From assembly GCA_963930645.1 (NCBI GenBank), contig CAWVNO010002559.1:62001-126000 (forward strand): DNA of 64,000 nt. Direction: 5' to 3'. Under the pieces are notes generated by a model. It saw nothing but the letters and a program-made list of their open reading frames with translations. It was not told the origin of the DNA and did not search any database. The stretch is from Salticus scenicus. Lineage: Eukaryota > Arthropoda > Arachnida > Araneae > Salticidae. A program made the position numbers and the translations under genes. Positions 32,454 through 43,140 of this stretch are shown here, piece after piece (positions within the stretch are counted from its first letter, which is position 1; every line of letters starts with the position of its first letter).

Positions 32454-33390
32454 TATTACTTTTTTCTACATTTAGTAGAATTAGATATTGTATTGGAAGT
32501 AGTATAGGAAATATTGGATACGTAAAAGTTTTCTATTTCCGGTTTTTGGTGGATTTAGACGTTTCGACAGGTCGAGAACATGATTTGACACTTTTTAGAA
32601 AATTTGGCTGCATCCGTCTGCCGGTGTGCGTGACAAAAATATTGTGGCACTTGCATCTCAGGAACTACTTCACATAATTTCATATAAATTTATTTATAGC
32701 TTCACTTTGACATAATTTAATGCCTACCAACTTTTGGTTAAAACAACTCAATAGGAAGCGCTGCTATATTTCTATTTCTTCCATTTAAGGGAAGGCTGTA
32801 TCTCACGTTCTATCGTGTATAATCGAACAAAGCATGATAAGTTAGGCTGCTATAATAAAACACTATACTGATTCAATTTAAGTGCATATAGGCCTACAGG
32901 TGGCGCTACTATACTGCAATTTTCCCCGTTTACGGGAAAGCTATATTTCATATTCTATTGTGTATAGTTGCACAAAACTTGCTATTTGAGAAGCCCATTA
33001 AGAAACAATGTGCTGTTTTCCTTTGAATGCATATCGGCCGATAAATGGCACTGCTAGGCTGCAATTTACCTTCTGCACAGTAAGGCTAAATCTCAACTTC
33101 TATGGCATACAAATGCACCAAGCTTTGTATGCGAAATAAACATTTTAAAACGATTGCTGGCTTAATATGGGTGAATATCGACCGACAGGTGGTACTAACT
33201 ATAACTTTTCTTCTGTTATTTTTTCCATGGCTAAACCTCAGCATCTGTTGATTGAAGTTGCGCCAGACTCCGTATTTAAAATCTTTACTGTGTGAAATTA
33301 TTAATAAATTTTTTTGGTAGTTAAACTGTAAGTGGTGCTGTTTTATAGAACAATACAGAAGAATGTTTTGTGATGGACACAACATATTAG
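32454..33390 (+). repeat. Family H rolling-circle-like element, copy 1
   Basis: The 5' module has TACTTTTTTCTAC followed after a loop by TAGTAGAATTAGATATTG, then CCGTCTGCCGGTGTGCG. Four diverged central units of about 145 bp each carry CAGGTGGCGCTACTAT-like and CTATTGTGTATAnTTGCAC-like blocks. The 3' end TGTGATGGACACAACATA forms a TGTG/CACA hairpin and closes with TATTAG. Same ends as the copies at 62,398 and 63,855. Non-coding. Confidence 0.65.
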
Positions 33391-33504
33391 TTTTATTAAA
33401 GGACTTATCTTTATTTCCAAAAAAGTAAAAGTAACCATTACAATAATATATATATTTTTTCTTTTTGAAAAAAAAAAAAAAAAAATCACATTATATACTC
33501 ATTT

Positions 33505-34243
33505 ACAATAGCCAGGCATTTATTTCGTTCAAAAAATTACAAAATTTTGTTCCTTCAACCATTTTTCAAATATGTGCATTTCACATTATAATGGAATAAC
33601 TATAGAAAGCATATTTTAACAAATAATATTATAAAGGTAATGGTCTATTGATACATTGTATTAGATTGTATCACAAAATTTTACTTCATATTTTGTTATA
33701 CCTTTTATAAACGTTTTTATTGATCACCTTTCATAGTACAAAATAAATTGAACATGTGATGTATACGTGAACATTAATGTAAATCTCCTACAGAGTTACT
33801 TCCCGTTAATGTCTTCTTAAAACTAGTTCATGTTTCAGGCTTTATATGAAATATAGATATTTTCGTGACTTTAATAGTTCCTTTGAGATCAATAAAGTAA
33901 ATAGTTAGATATTCGGGAAAGGGCTACATGTAACGTGTCGCCGATTATTTTAACAACAAGAAAGGTAACGGAAAAGTTTATTATATAACAGGAATATGGA
34001 ACTTCTTTGGATTATTAAATATATTACATAGAGTATAAAATCATAATTGCCTTAGAAATAATAAAAATTAAGAATACTGTATGAAAAATTCCAGGGGATT
34101 CAAAATCAAAAGTTACAAAATATAAATTTGTTTACGGCCCTATACAAAGAAATTGCCTCTGACAAGGGAAGTATGAATCAGTAAAATTCCTATTGAAACC
34201 AAACCAAGCTTAAATTAAAGACCGTGGTCGAAAACATAGGGTA
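33505..34243. repeat. Interspersed repeat family B, copy 1
   Basis: Blocks in order: CATTTCACATTATAATGG, ATTGATCACCTTTCATAG, GAACATGTGATGTATACGTG, AAACTAGTTCATGTTTCAGG, ATATAGATATTTTCGTGAC and AGGAATATGGAACTTCTTTG. The same series occurs at 36,384-37,200, 46,800-47,415 and 55,437-56,020. This copy serves as the empty site for the family Y insertion at 47,416. The last 85 bp match 36,384-36,464 in inverted orientation. Non-coding, class unknown. Confidence 0.65.
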
Positions 34244-35427
34244 GAGTGCAAATTTTGTGTAACAACCCCTCATAGGGCAAGATAGAACCCTGGAAGTTTT
34301 AGAATGTAAAAATCGAAGGAAAAAGGCGAAAAAAGCATGGGGTGGAAACGAAAAAAACTCAGTGTCAAGTGTGTGGGAAAAAAAAAAAAAAAAAACAGAA
34401 AGAAAAGAAAAGAAACAGCTGACACCGGAAGAAATAAAAGGTCAAAATTGACTAAAAAAAGTCATCGAAGTTCGGAAAGAGATTGGGCTTGGTGTCCTGA
34501 AGCTATCGTCAAGGTTTTGTTACGTAAAAGCCAACGAAACTCAAACAAAATCATGAAAACGTGGCACAGTTCCATAGTATTTGGCTTGAGTAAAGAAGGT
34601 CTCCAGTTCGATCCCCGTCTCGATATTATTATTATTTTTTTATTTTTTCATTTTTTTTTTTTTTTTTTTTAATTATTAAAATAAGTGAATAATTTAAGGG
34701 GAAATAATTTTACATTATATTTAGATACAATTTCGTTAATGATTTGCTAGTCTTGTATGTCAAATTTTAAATAGTATTTTTTATCGATGCCCCTAATTGC
34801 GAGTGTTAATCGTCTGCTCTTAATTGTGTTATTTATTATTCATGCCATTTTTAGCATGAAAAATCCTGAACAGACAACAGCTGTTGCTGAACTATTCGAC
34901 TTCACATTTAACTTTTATTTCAAATATTTTATTGAACATCTATCAAATTTCGTGTTCTTGGAGAAATAAAGAAACTGACAATAAGGTTGAGCATAAGGAC
35001 AAATTTTTTAAAAGTGATTTTTGAAATTTAAAATCCGTTTACATCTAAAAAATTTCAAAATCTGAGCAGATATTAATTTTACAAATCTAGTTTCCAAACT
35101 GAAAAGCCAAATATTTTCCAAAAGGTTCGTGATAACAATATTTGATGATGAACAAGATTGTAATGCAATTAATTGTGATAAATTTTATATTATATCTTGT
35201 GCTCCTAATGAAGATTTCTTATACTTTAATTAATTTTCTACTTCTATCACAGTCACTATAAATCAGAAACTAAATTTGTAAATTTATACATGAATTTCTT
35301 CTTTATAATTAAATAAACATTTTTTTTTTTTAATTAATATAATAAATATTTTCTCTTCAAGTAGTAATTTAATTTAATTTAAAATATAAACAATTTTTTT
35401 TCACTCGAACAAATTTTTTTTCATAAA
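34244..35427. other. AT-rich DNA around a tRNA-like repeat
   Basis: Apart from the tRNA-like segment at 34,562-34,627, only poly(A)/poly(T) runs and a Lys/Arg-rich frame (34,337-34,672) that is an artefact of A-rich DNA. No gene recognised. Confidence 0.5.
34562..34627 (+). repeat. tRNA-like SINE head
   Basis: A-box-like TGGCACAGTTCCATAG, the middle ATTTGGCTTGAG and B box CCAGTTCGATCCCC (34,603-34,616), followed by an ATT/T-rich tail. It aligns along its length with the minus-strand segment at 35,428-35,508. Probably a short tRNA-derived SINE. Confidence 0.55.
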
Positions 35428-35508
35428 GGACCTTGTGGGACTCAAACTCAAGACCTTCTGCTTGCAAGCCAAACACCCTGGCACTGCGCTACTTCTTCCT
35501 GCTACCCG
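35428..35508 (-). repeat. tRNA-like SINE head or tRNA pseudogene
   Basis: On the minus strand: TAGCGCAGTGCC (A box), TTTGGCTTGCAAGCAGAAGG (an anticodon-stem-like segment with TGC), GAGTTTGAGTCCC (B box). A proper acceptor stem and T stem cannot be closed, so it is not called as a functional tRNA. Confidence 0.5.
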
Positions 35509-35599
35509 GTTCTGTTTTGTTGGTTTTGATAATAACAGCTAAAAATTCTAGTATATAAAAGGTAACAAACCACTTTAAAACACGTAGATAAAATATTTT

Positions 35600-35665
35600 T
35601 ATTAGAAACTACAGAAAGCTTTTCGCCATTATAACAATAGCATCATCAGGTGTAATTGCGTTACA
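35600..35665 (-). ncRNA. Hammerhead-ribozyme-like core
   Basis: On the minus strand CTGATGA (35,649-35,643), one unpaired T, a 6-bp stem GCTATT/AATGGC with a GTTAT loop, then GAAA (35,624-35,621). This is the CUGANGA - stem II - GAAA core of hammerhead ribozymes, which Penelope-like retroelements are known to carry. Stems I and III are not convincing, so catalytic activity is doubtful. Confidence 0.35.
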
Positions 35666-35750
35666 TATAGAACCAGCAATATATAAATAAAGAAGTTCAA
35701 ACGGTTTAAAGTTACGGTTACAATAAAAAATTTCTAAAGTTACGGGAACA

Positions 35751-35782
<32 letters not shown>

Positions 35783-35839
35783 CCCATTTCAATATCATTT
35801 TCAGTATTTTTTTTTTTTCCTCTCTATGAGCACAACCAT

Positions 35840-36030
35840 TATCTTACCTATTCAATCTATTTAACTGTACTCCCTGTAAATATGCGATTATAATGTGAAC
35901 TATAAAAATTGAAAAAATGGTTAAGAAATGTAGTTTTGTGATATTTTTATCGAAATAAATATTTAGTTATTATGTTCGAGTATTTTATGCTATTTTGTTT
36001 TGTAATTTTAAACTTTTAATAGTTTTTAAT
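35840..36030. repeat. Left arm of an inverted repeat pair
   Basis: Inverted copy of 36,527-36,712; about 7 mismatches over 168 aligned bases. Contains the palindromic partner of ACTCGAACATAATAACTAA. The 500-bp spacer holds a family M SINE. Confidence 0.88.
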
Positions 36031-36104
36031 CTTAAAAATTCTAGTGTCATATCTCGCCTCTATAGAGGGTTGCTGCACAAAATTTGCATTCTACACTTTA
36101 TTTT

Positions 36105-36383
36105 CGGTAGCCCAGTCGGTAGAGCGTTGAGCTCATAATTGAAAGATTGCAGGTTCGGCACTCGAGCCAACCAAAGACCGTCGTAAACACTAATAGTGGC
36201 TAGTGCACGTGAAATCTGTCGTGGCTGCAATGTCCTCCATGTTCCCATCAAAATTACACCTCTGGGGATCACCGAAGCGGGAGAGCCATCCCTTCCGCGG
36301 AGGATCAAAATTGTGATGGCGTGTCTCCAGACCGTCGCCAATTGCCCATTGCAGCACTAGTGCGACATAAACCCAACCAATCC
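36105..36383 (+). repeat. tRNA-derived SINE (family M), full-length copy
   Basis: The head has A box TAGCCCAGTCGG (36,108-36,119) and a B-box-like GGTTCGGCACTCGA (36,152-36,165), the pol III promoter pattern. The body includes ATGTTCCCATCAAAATTA, the conserved GGAGGATCAAAATTGTGATG and CGCCAATTGCCCATTGCAGC, and it ends in ACCCAACCAATCC. Other copies: 44,179 (full), and 3' parts at 44,589, 58,828, 59,006, 60,858 and 61,824. Confidence 0.88.
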
Positions 36384-37200
36384 TATGTTTTCGAGCATGC
36401 TCTTTAATTTAAGCTTGGTTTGGTTTATTAGGAATTTTACTGATTCATATTTCCCTTGTGAGTGAAATGTACGTCATACCCTAATAATATTAGCACAAAA
36501 TGTACAAAAATATTCATTACAATAATAATATTTAAAAAAACAAAATAGCATAAAATACTCGAACATAATAACTAAATATTTATTTCGATAAAAATATCAC
36601 AAAACTGCATTTCTTAACCATTTTTTCAATTTTTATAGCTCACATTATAATCGCATATTTACTGGGAGTACAGTTCAATAGATTGAATAGGTAAAATAAT
36701 AGTTTTTAACTTTTTATAATATCTATACGATATTGTATTAGATTTTATCATAAAATGTTTACTTCATACTTTGTACCAACATTTATGTACATTTCTATTG
36801 ACCACCTTTTCTGTTGCAAAATCAGTTGAACATGCAATATATATACGTGGATATTAAGGCAAACATTTTCACCTGCTGAGTTATTTCCTGTAATGGCTTT
36901 CTGAAAGTATAGTTTAATGTTTCATGCTTTATATGAAATATAGATGTTTTCGTGACTCTAATATTTCCTTTCAGCTCAAAGAAATAAATAGATATGTAAT
37001 ATTAGAAAAGGCCTTTATGTAAAATTTCGAAGATATATTAATGGCTGGACGAAAATGAAGAATTTTATTATATAGCAGGAATATGAAATTTTCCTTTGGG
37101 GTTTACTAAATATATCAAAATATTATCTTTAAATTATTTTAAATGTTTAAAATTGGTATTAATTTCGAAAAAAGTTGCCCTGTAAATTGGATTGTTATTT
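36384..37200. repeat. Interspersed repeat family B, copy 2
   Basis: Contains the family B blocks (CTCACATTATAATCGCAT, ATTGACCACCTTTTCTG, CTTTATATGAAATATAGATG, AGGAATATGAAATTTTCC). Positions 36,527-36,712 are the right arm of the inverted pair described at 35,840, and 36,384-36,464 is an inverted match to 34,157-34,243. Non-coding. Confidence 0.65.
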
Positions 37201-37388
37201 TGAGATAGACAATATTTTTAACAAAAAATTTTATATTAGCTTTTAATACTTATCTATGAAATGCAAATTTACGAAAGAAAAAGTTCCCAATTTTTTTAAA
37301 AAGAATTAAAATTTTCAGAAAATCAAAATTCGGGGATGACAAAATTTAAGTATAAAATGTGGCCCTATGAAAGCAAAAAATAAATTAA

Positions 37389-37623
37389 CCCTCGCTTTCC
37401 CAAGATCAAGGCGTTACTGCACAAAAATTGCTTTCAGGTGCCGCTTGGCACGTTTGGCGAAAATCACCAGCACCGCGCCTTTTGTATCGTTTAGAAGTTG
37501 TACCATTCCACTGGCTACGCTTGCTATCTCTGGCGAATTAGCGCACTTTTTGAATGAGGCGGGCTTCACTAAATTTCAACTTCAAAATGGGGTCAAAATG
37601 ACCCCATCTTGGGAAAGCGAGGG
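37389..37623. mobile_element. piggyBac-type MITE
   Basis: Flanked by TTAA at 37,385-37,388 and 37,624-37,627, with 18-bp perfect inverted termini CCCTCGCTTTCCCAAGAT. The 235-bp core is GC-richer than its surroundings and includes the small palindrome GGGGTCAAAATGACCCC next to the right end. TTAA target and CCC start indicate mobilisation by a piggyBac transposase. Confidence 0.9.
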
Positions 37624-37627
37624 TTAA

Positions 37628-38094
37628 ATAAAATACTAAGTGCAGTGTTTCTAATAAGTTCTAATAAGATCACATATAAAATATCAATATTATATTATAT
37701 AATGTTGCTGAGATTTGAAAGATAAAAGAGAAATTACTTAAATCACTTTTCGATATCGATAAAACTTACCAAAAACCAGTATTCAGAAGTAATAAATTTC
37801 AAAAGCAAATACCATAATCTTCAAAAAACTCGAAAAACTTTTAAGTGATTGTTTAAAATATTTTTTATTTATTCACTCTTTGTCTTTATGTCTTGACGAA
37901 ATTTCTCAGTTGAAAGAAAAAGATACCGCATACATTTCATGACTCATACACAAGTGAAAACAAGAATGACGTCAATAAATAAATATTTTTTTGCATTTTA
38001 ATTTGCGACTAATATAATGGCTTAACAAATTTGTTTAAACATAGCTCTAGAATGTTTAGCCTCTTATAATAGCTACGCTTTACTGTATTAAGTT
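37628..38094. other. AT-rich DNA, no feature recognised
   Basis: No coding region or repeat structure visible before the left arm of the inverted duplication. Confidence 0.5.
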
Positions 38095-39652
38095 TATTAA
38101 GAGTCATTTTTTTTAAAGTTGGACACTTTTGATAGTTGACATCTTCAATTTTTCCGAAACTTTCAGGATGTATTAGTAGTACTGTGATAAGAAAAAGTGA
38201 AATTTAATTTTTTCTGAATTTGATTTGTTCGACCTAGAGAGGGGGTCGAAGTTTGAGGCCGTAAATAAATGGTGCCATTTTAATATCATTTTACTCCTAA
38301 AGACATGAGTGACCCATGTCAATTTTTTTAAATACGGATACTACTTGATACTAAGTACAGTCGGGGAAAAAAAAAACGCAACACTCAACGTAACTTCGTT
38401 GCTAATCAATGTAGAAAAATGTAATAGGTATCATTCGACGGGGAATTGTGAGTAGTTTTAGAAAATGAACTGAAATTTTGAATTGGGGGTCGTCTACATA
38501 TTAAAACGCGCACCAACTTTGATTTTTTCAATGGTAACCCCCTATTTTTATTTTATATTTGAATTCCTGGGGTCGCGACAACGCGAAAAAGTATATTGGT
38601 TGTATATTTTACTCATTTTGCACAGAGTTATAAGCGTTCAAAGTTTGAAGGTGCTAATGTTAAATTCATATTTCAAACTTTTATTAATATCTTCATAAAA
38701 AATAACTTGATCAATATAATTTTTTTTTTACGAGATACAGTGAAGAAACCCAAACATAATCCATCATTACTTTTGATTCTGGAAAATTTTTTTAATTTTG
38801 AAAAATATTAATAAATTCATATTCATAAAAATTATGAATTATGACCTATATTAATTTTTACATAAAATGAATCCTAATGCTGAAAAATATGGGTGTGCAA
38901 ATTTGCAGCTCATTCCAGTTATTAGTTTTCGAGATATAAATAAATCTTTCTTTTAGAGTGGTTTAGGGGGCCGTCTCTTATAAAGCTTTGCATGAGATAA
39001 CGAATCAAATCTTTAAAAATAACAAAGAAAATTAAACAAAATACTTTTATTTTTTATTTACGGGTCCAATTATATAACAGCAGCGTCAAACGTAAAGAAA
39101 TGAAACAAAAATGATGATTTTTAGACATTAGTGTTAGCATCAAGAATTTCTGTTTTCTAAAGAAGACAAGCCCCGCCTTCATCGTTCTTCAAAACAAAAC
39201 AATACATTAAAGAAAAGTAAATGTGACACTGAGTATTCGTGTTAAACCCCTTATTTTATGTTGACAAAAATATGCAGAAGTGGTATTTACTTCATCGATT
39301 AATTGGTGATTAATTTTGAATCTTTTAAACAAACACTAGAAGAAAAAAATTAACTAAATAGGCGGGGTTCACTGTTTTAAATAGAAAAATAGGTTTAATG
39401 TGAAATTATCAAATATAAAAAACGAATGGAATTGGAATGCAAGACAGACCTGTAAAATCGTTTCTTAACTACCGGTCATAGTTAAAGGTTTAATTATTTG
39501 CTTCATATATTGCTTTATTTTTATTTATTTACTTATTTTGTAGTGAGGAGGATTATTATTTTAAGGATACTTTAGTATTTAAAATTTTAATCATATATTT
39601 GAACATTATACATTTTTTAAAATATACTTTTACTTTTATAAATATATTTTAA

Positions 39653-39958
39653 CACTTTTTTGCGACCGCAGGATTTTGTAATTTTGACAGTAAGATCCGC
39701 TTAAAGAGGTTATTCTCTGAAAATAAAATATTTTAGAACAAATTTTCTGTATTCACAATTATATTACAAATGGATATACATCATAATTATATTCTTTCTA
39801 ACCAATACATTTCTATCCATAGTATATTTTATTGCAAAAATATGAACACTGGGTACACACTTAAGAAATATGTAACACACAAATTACGAAAGAAACGCCC
39901 ACTGACAGAGTTACAGATTTTCAAATGGCGTGAATCTACGTAAGCGGTCGCGAAAGGG
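39653..39958. mobile_element. TTAA-flanked MITE
   Basis: TTAA at 39,649-39,652 and 39,959-39,962; imperfect inverted termini CACTTTTTTGCGACCGC and CCCTTTCGCGACCGC. 306 bp, non-coding, probably piggyBac-mobilised. Confidence 0.75.
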
Positions 39959-40046
39959 TTAATTAAGAAATTATATTTTCACAGAAATTATAAAACGAAT
40001 CGTACAGTTCCAAAGATTTCTACTGATCCAAAACTGGTAAGTGCGA

Positions 40047-40231
40047 CAGTGGCGGATTTAAGGGGGGTGCTAGGGAGTTGAAGCCCCCCCCCCAAAAAAA
40101 AAAAAAAAAAAAACACTGACATTCACAATTGAATATTGCAATTGTAAATTTTTTATTGGTCTAGAATAACACTTTGAAAAATCTTAGCCCCCCCCCCCCC
40201 CCCCAAAAGTCAAGTTCTGGATCCGCCACTG
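40047..40231. mobile_element. hAT-type MITE
   Basis: Inverted termini CAGTGGCGGAT with a perfect 8-bp target duplication AAGTGCGA (40,039-40,046; 40,232-40,239). 185 bp with C-runs, a poly(A) run and no coding capacity. The 8-bp duplication and CAGTGGCGGATC-type ends are typical of hAT. Confidence 0.92.
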
Positions 40232-40313
40232 AAGTGCGATTAAAATTGTTTAATATTTACTTCATGAACACTTACAATAATTTATCCGAAAAGATTTAGT
40301 TTATGCGTTGTTG

Positions 40314-40345
<32 letters not shown>

Positions 40346-41525
40346 CATTTCGTATATTATGTTACACCTACGAAAGAAAATTTAAGCCTTATTGGTGATC
40401 AGTACAGCCATAATAGACACTTGAAAAATATTGCGCTTTTATCACAGAGTACTGTATGGTGTAATCGCAAGTGTAATGTATTTAAATAGACCTAAAATTA
40501 TCTAAAAAAGTACTGAAGTATATATAAATCTAAAAAATTGAATTCAGGATAATTAAGGAAATGAAAACGAGGCAACGTTTTATTAATAGAAATATTTTGT
40601 TTTTTCCTGAAAGATTTCCGGTGTGAAACATTCAAATTTTCTCTATTTCTTATAGGATCTTAATTTTATTTTTCTACATTTATAGATAACCCCCTAACAC
40701 ATTTTTCATTATAACTCTATAAATACTAAAGATAAAGTATACAAACAATGTACTTTTCCGCACTGCCAGACTCTCAGAAATACGAAAATGAAGTCAAAAT
40801 TGGGTGTTGCTATTGAAAAAAATCAAAGTTGGCGCTCATTTCAATATGTTGATGACCCCTAATTCAAAATTTGACGACATACTCAGAAAGTGCTTTGAAT
40901 TTCCTGTTGAATGATATGTATTAGATGTTTCTGCGTCAATTAATAACGAAATTACAGCGGGTGTTGCGTTTTTTTTTTCCCCGAATGTACATTTTAGCAT
41001 AAACAGTTTGGTGGGTAATTCATGGCTTTAAAGGTCAGGGTCATTCAAAAGTGCAGTTTTCGTTGATTTTTTTCATGTTTTCAGTCTGAATATCTGCTAA
41101 GGCCATGAGTGCCCCATAGAAATAATTATGGGGTTAATTACACACCTTAGTACAGAACTTAAAAATATTTAAAATTGCATGGGTCACTCTTGGCTTTAGT
41201 AGATAAACGGCCTCAAAGTTGAAAATTTTCAAAAAAAGGTCAAATTTGATGGTAAATTACTCTATAAGCCATGAGTCAATAACTATGAGAGAGAGTTTTA
41301 ATTATACCCTAGATGGTCTAGTTTTAGATCCAGGTTACAATCCTATGGGGCTTGCAAGATTTATTTAGATATAGTTTATTTTATATCGCCAATGTGTACC
41401 TGTTCTATGTAGTACAAAACGCTTGAGACCCAATTTTGTAATACATTAATGCTTGTTTAAAACTTCCCATTTTACATTACAGAGGTCATCATCAAAATAA
41501 ATATAAAATAAATATAAAATTAAAA

Positions 41526-42186
41526 AATCTGGAGTGACTCCACTCGACTTTCCGAACATTGAATAATTAACAGTTTTGTAGATAAAGCCTATAAATGCTA
41601 GATTCACCAAAATGCTTATAGTTAGTGCAACAGTGATTTATAATATTCATATAAATTTTCAGCTCAATTGAATAAGGCGTTTAGATGCTATCGCACTTTT
41701 AAAAATTTGGTCCCATAGGCCCTAATGATAAAGAATTTTTCTTTGTGTCCCTGTAAAAAAACCATAACTTCTAGATTCTCCAAAATCTATACAGATTGAG
41801 TATCTGTGACCTATAATATGTGTATGATTTTTTTACTCAAATGAATGAGGCGTTTAGATACTATCGCACTTTTAAAATTTTGGTCCCATAGGCCATAATG
41901 ATAAAGAATTTTTCTGTGCGTCCCTGTAAAAAAACTATAAGGGCTATATTCATGAAAATTAATAGAGTTCGTGCTACGGTGTCTTCCAGCATGCGTACCA
42001 ACTTGCAGCTCATTCGAGCAAAGCGTTTAGACGCTAGCGTGTTCACTCACACACATACACACATACATCATCGCAAAAATAGTGAAAACGGACTCAGGGG
42101 ACCTCGAAACGTATAGAAATATCAAAATCTCAAATTCGTATTTTTGAAATGACTGCAATACTTTCCTCACTATAGTGTTCGGAAAG
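41526..42186 (-). repeat. Family C rolling-circle-like element, copy 1
   Basis: Inverted copy of 45,287-45,956 and described there. On this strand the 5' hairpin is at 42,160-42,186 and the 3' hairpin GAGTG/CACTC plus CCAGATTTTTT at 41,526-41,550. Confidence 0.75.
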
Positions 42187-42549
42187 TAAAAATTACATAA
42201 GGGAGACAGGGGCAAGTTGAAGTACGGGGTAAGTCGAAACATGGAAATAAAAAAATACAATTTTTAAGTTCTTATTTATTGCCAATAAAGGGAAGTACAG
42301 ACACACAAAACCTACTTTACAATGTAAAAAAAGATGTGTATGTAAACATCTGTTGATTTTATGAGGATAAAACTGTTCTTGAGTTCTGTTTTTTACTGTG
42401 AGTAAAAATTCAAATTTTTAAGTGATGTTGCATTTTATGTATCAAAAATTGGTGAATGTTTCTGATTGATTCACCGTTTATAGTGTATAGGTGCAGCTTG
42501 CTAATCATATGATTTGAAACGCCCACGAGCATAAGTACTGGTAGCTTAA
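42187..42549. other. Repeat fragment with GGGGCAAGTTGA motif
   Basis: ACAGGGGCAAGTTGAAG at about 42,206 and a related GGGGAAGCTACTTGAAAC at about 45,122 flank the TTAA element at 42,550-45,069, so both may belong to one older transposon split by it. No coding region. Confidence 0.35.
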
Positions 42550-43140
42550 CACGTTTGCTGCCGATCCCGCGCCAGCGCGGGATGTGACGTATTGCTTTAC
42601 AGGTGAAAGTTTAGTTTAGGCTGCCGCTTGGCAAAATTTCGAAAATCGCCAAGACAATCGCCCATTTCGCATCGTGTTCCGAATAGCAACCTTACACCGG
42701 CGGCATACGAAAGCGAGCTTTTTGGCGATCTAACCTAAAAAGAAAACGCGTCTTGGAAAAAAAAAAGTCGAATAATAATAATACATAGGACAAAAGGAAA
42801 ATTTTCATAAAATAGAATCAAAAGAAAAAAAAAATTAATTACGAATTTATAACTAATCACAAATACAAAAAAAAAAAAAAAAAAAAAACTTAGATTATAC
42901 AATCACACCAAATGTCCCTGAAAAGTGTGTTGCTTTAGTAATTGATGATAAGTGTTTAGATGATAGTTTTTTTTATTTCCAATAATTTAACAGCTATAAG
43001 TACAGCCGGTAACAAAAGTGTCCGAACACTAGCAAAAGTTCCTATGTAAAAAAAGTACACTTCATAAGGTTTTGTTAAATAAATCCTTATCGAATCATGT
43101 TCTTACACTGACTAAGAACAGGATTCGACAAGGATTTATT

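Larger units (their letters stand above)
38358..40987. mobile_element. Long-terminal-inverted-repeat DNA transposon
   Basis: Ends CAGTCGGGGAAAAAAAAAAC and the inverted CATTCGGGGAAAAAAAAAAC continue as an imperfect inverted repeat for roughly 300 bp, through CGCAACAC, ATCATTCGAC/ATCATTCAAC and CCAACTTTGATTTTTT. TA flanks both sides (38,356-38,357; 40,988-40,989). The uninterrupted site in the right arm (about 46,490) reads straight through a single TA, fixing the ends. No transposase is visible; two MITEs lie inside. Confidence 0.9.
38095..42186 (-). repeat. Left arm of a large inverted duplication
   Basis: Apart from a 2.63-kb transposon at 38,358-40,987, the arm (about 1.46 kb) is an inverted copy of 45,287-46,768 at high identity. 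The inner end coincides with the 5' terminus of the family C element; the outer end is near TTAAGAG at 38,095. It is non-coding. Confidence 0.9.

Noticed and set aside
34337..34672. Basic, nuclear-type protein
   Set aside because: Lys/Arg composition comes from A-rich DNA and a poly(T) tail; no conserved motif, overlaps a tRNA-like repeat.
35428..35508. Functional tRNA-Ala gene
   Set aside because: A and B boxes and a TGC triplet are present, but acceptor and T stems do not close; it resembles the SINE-like segment at 34,562.
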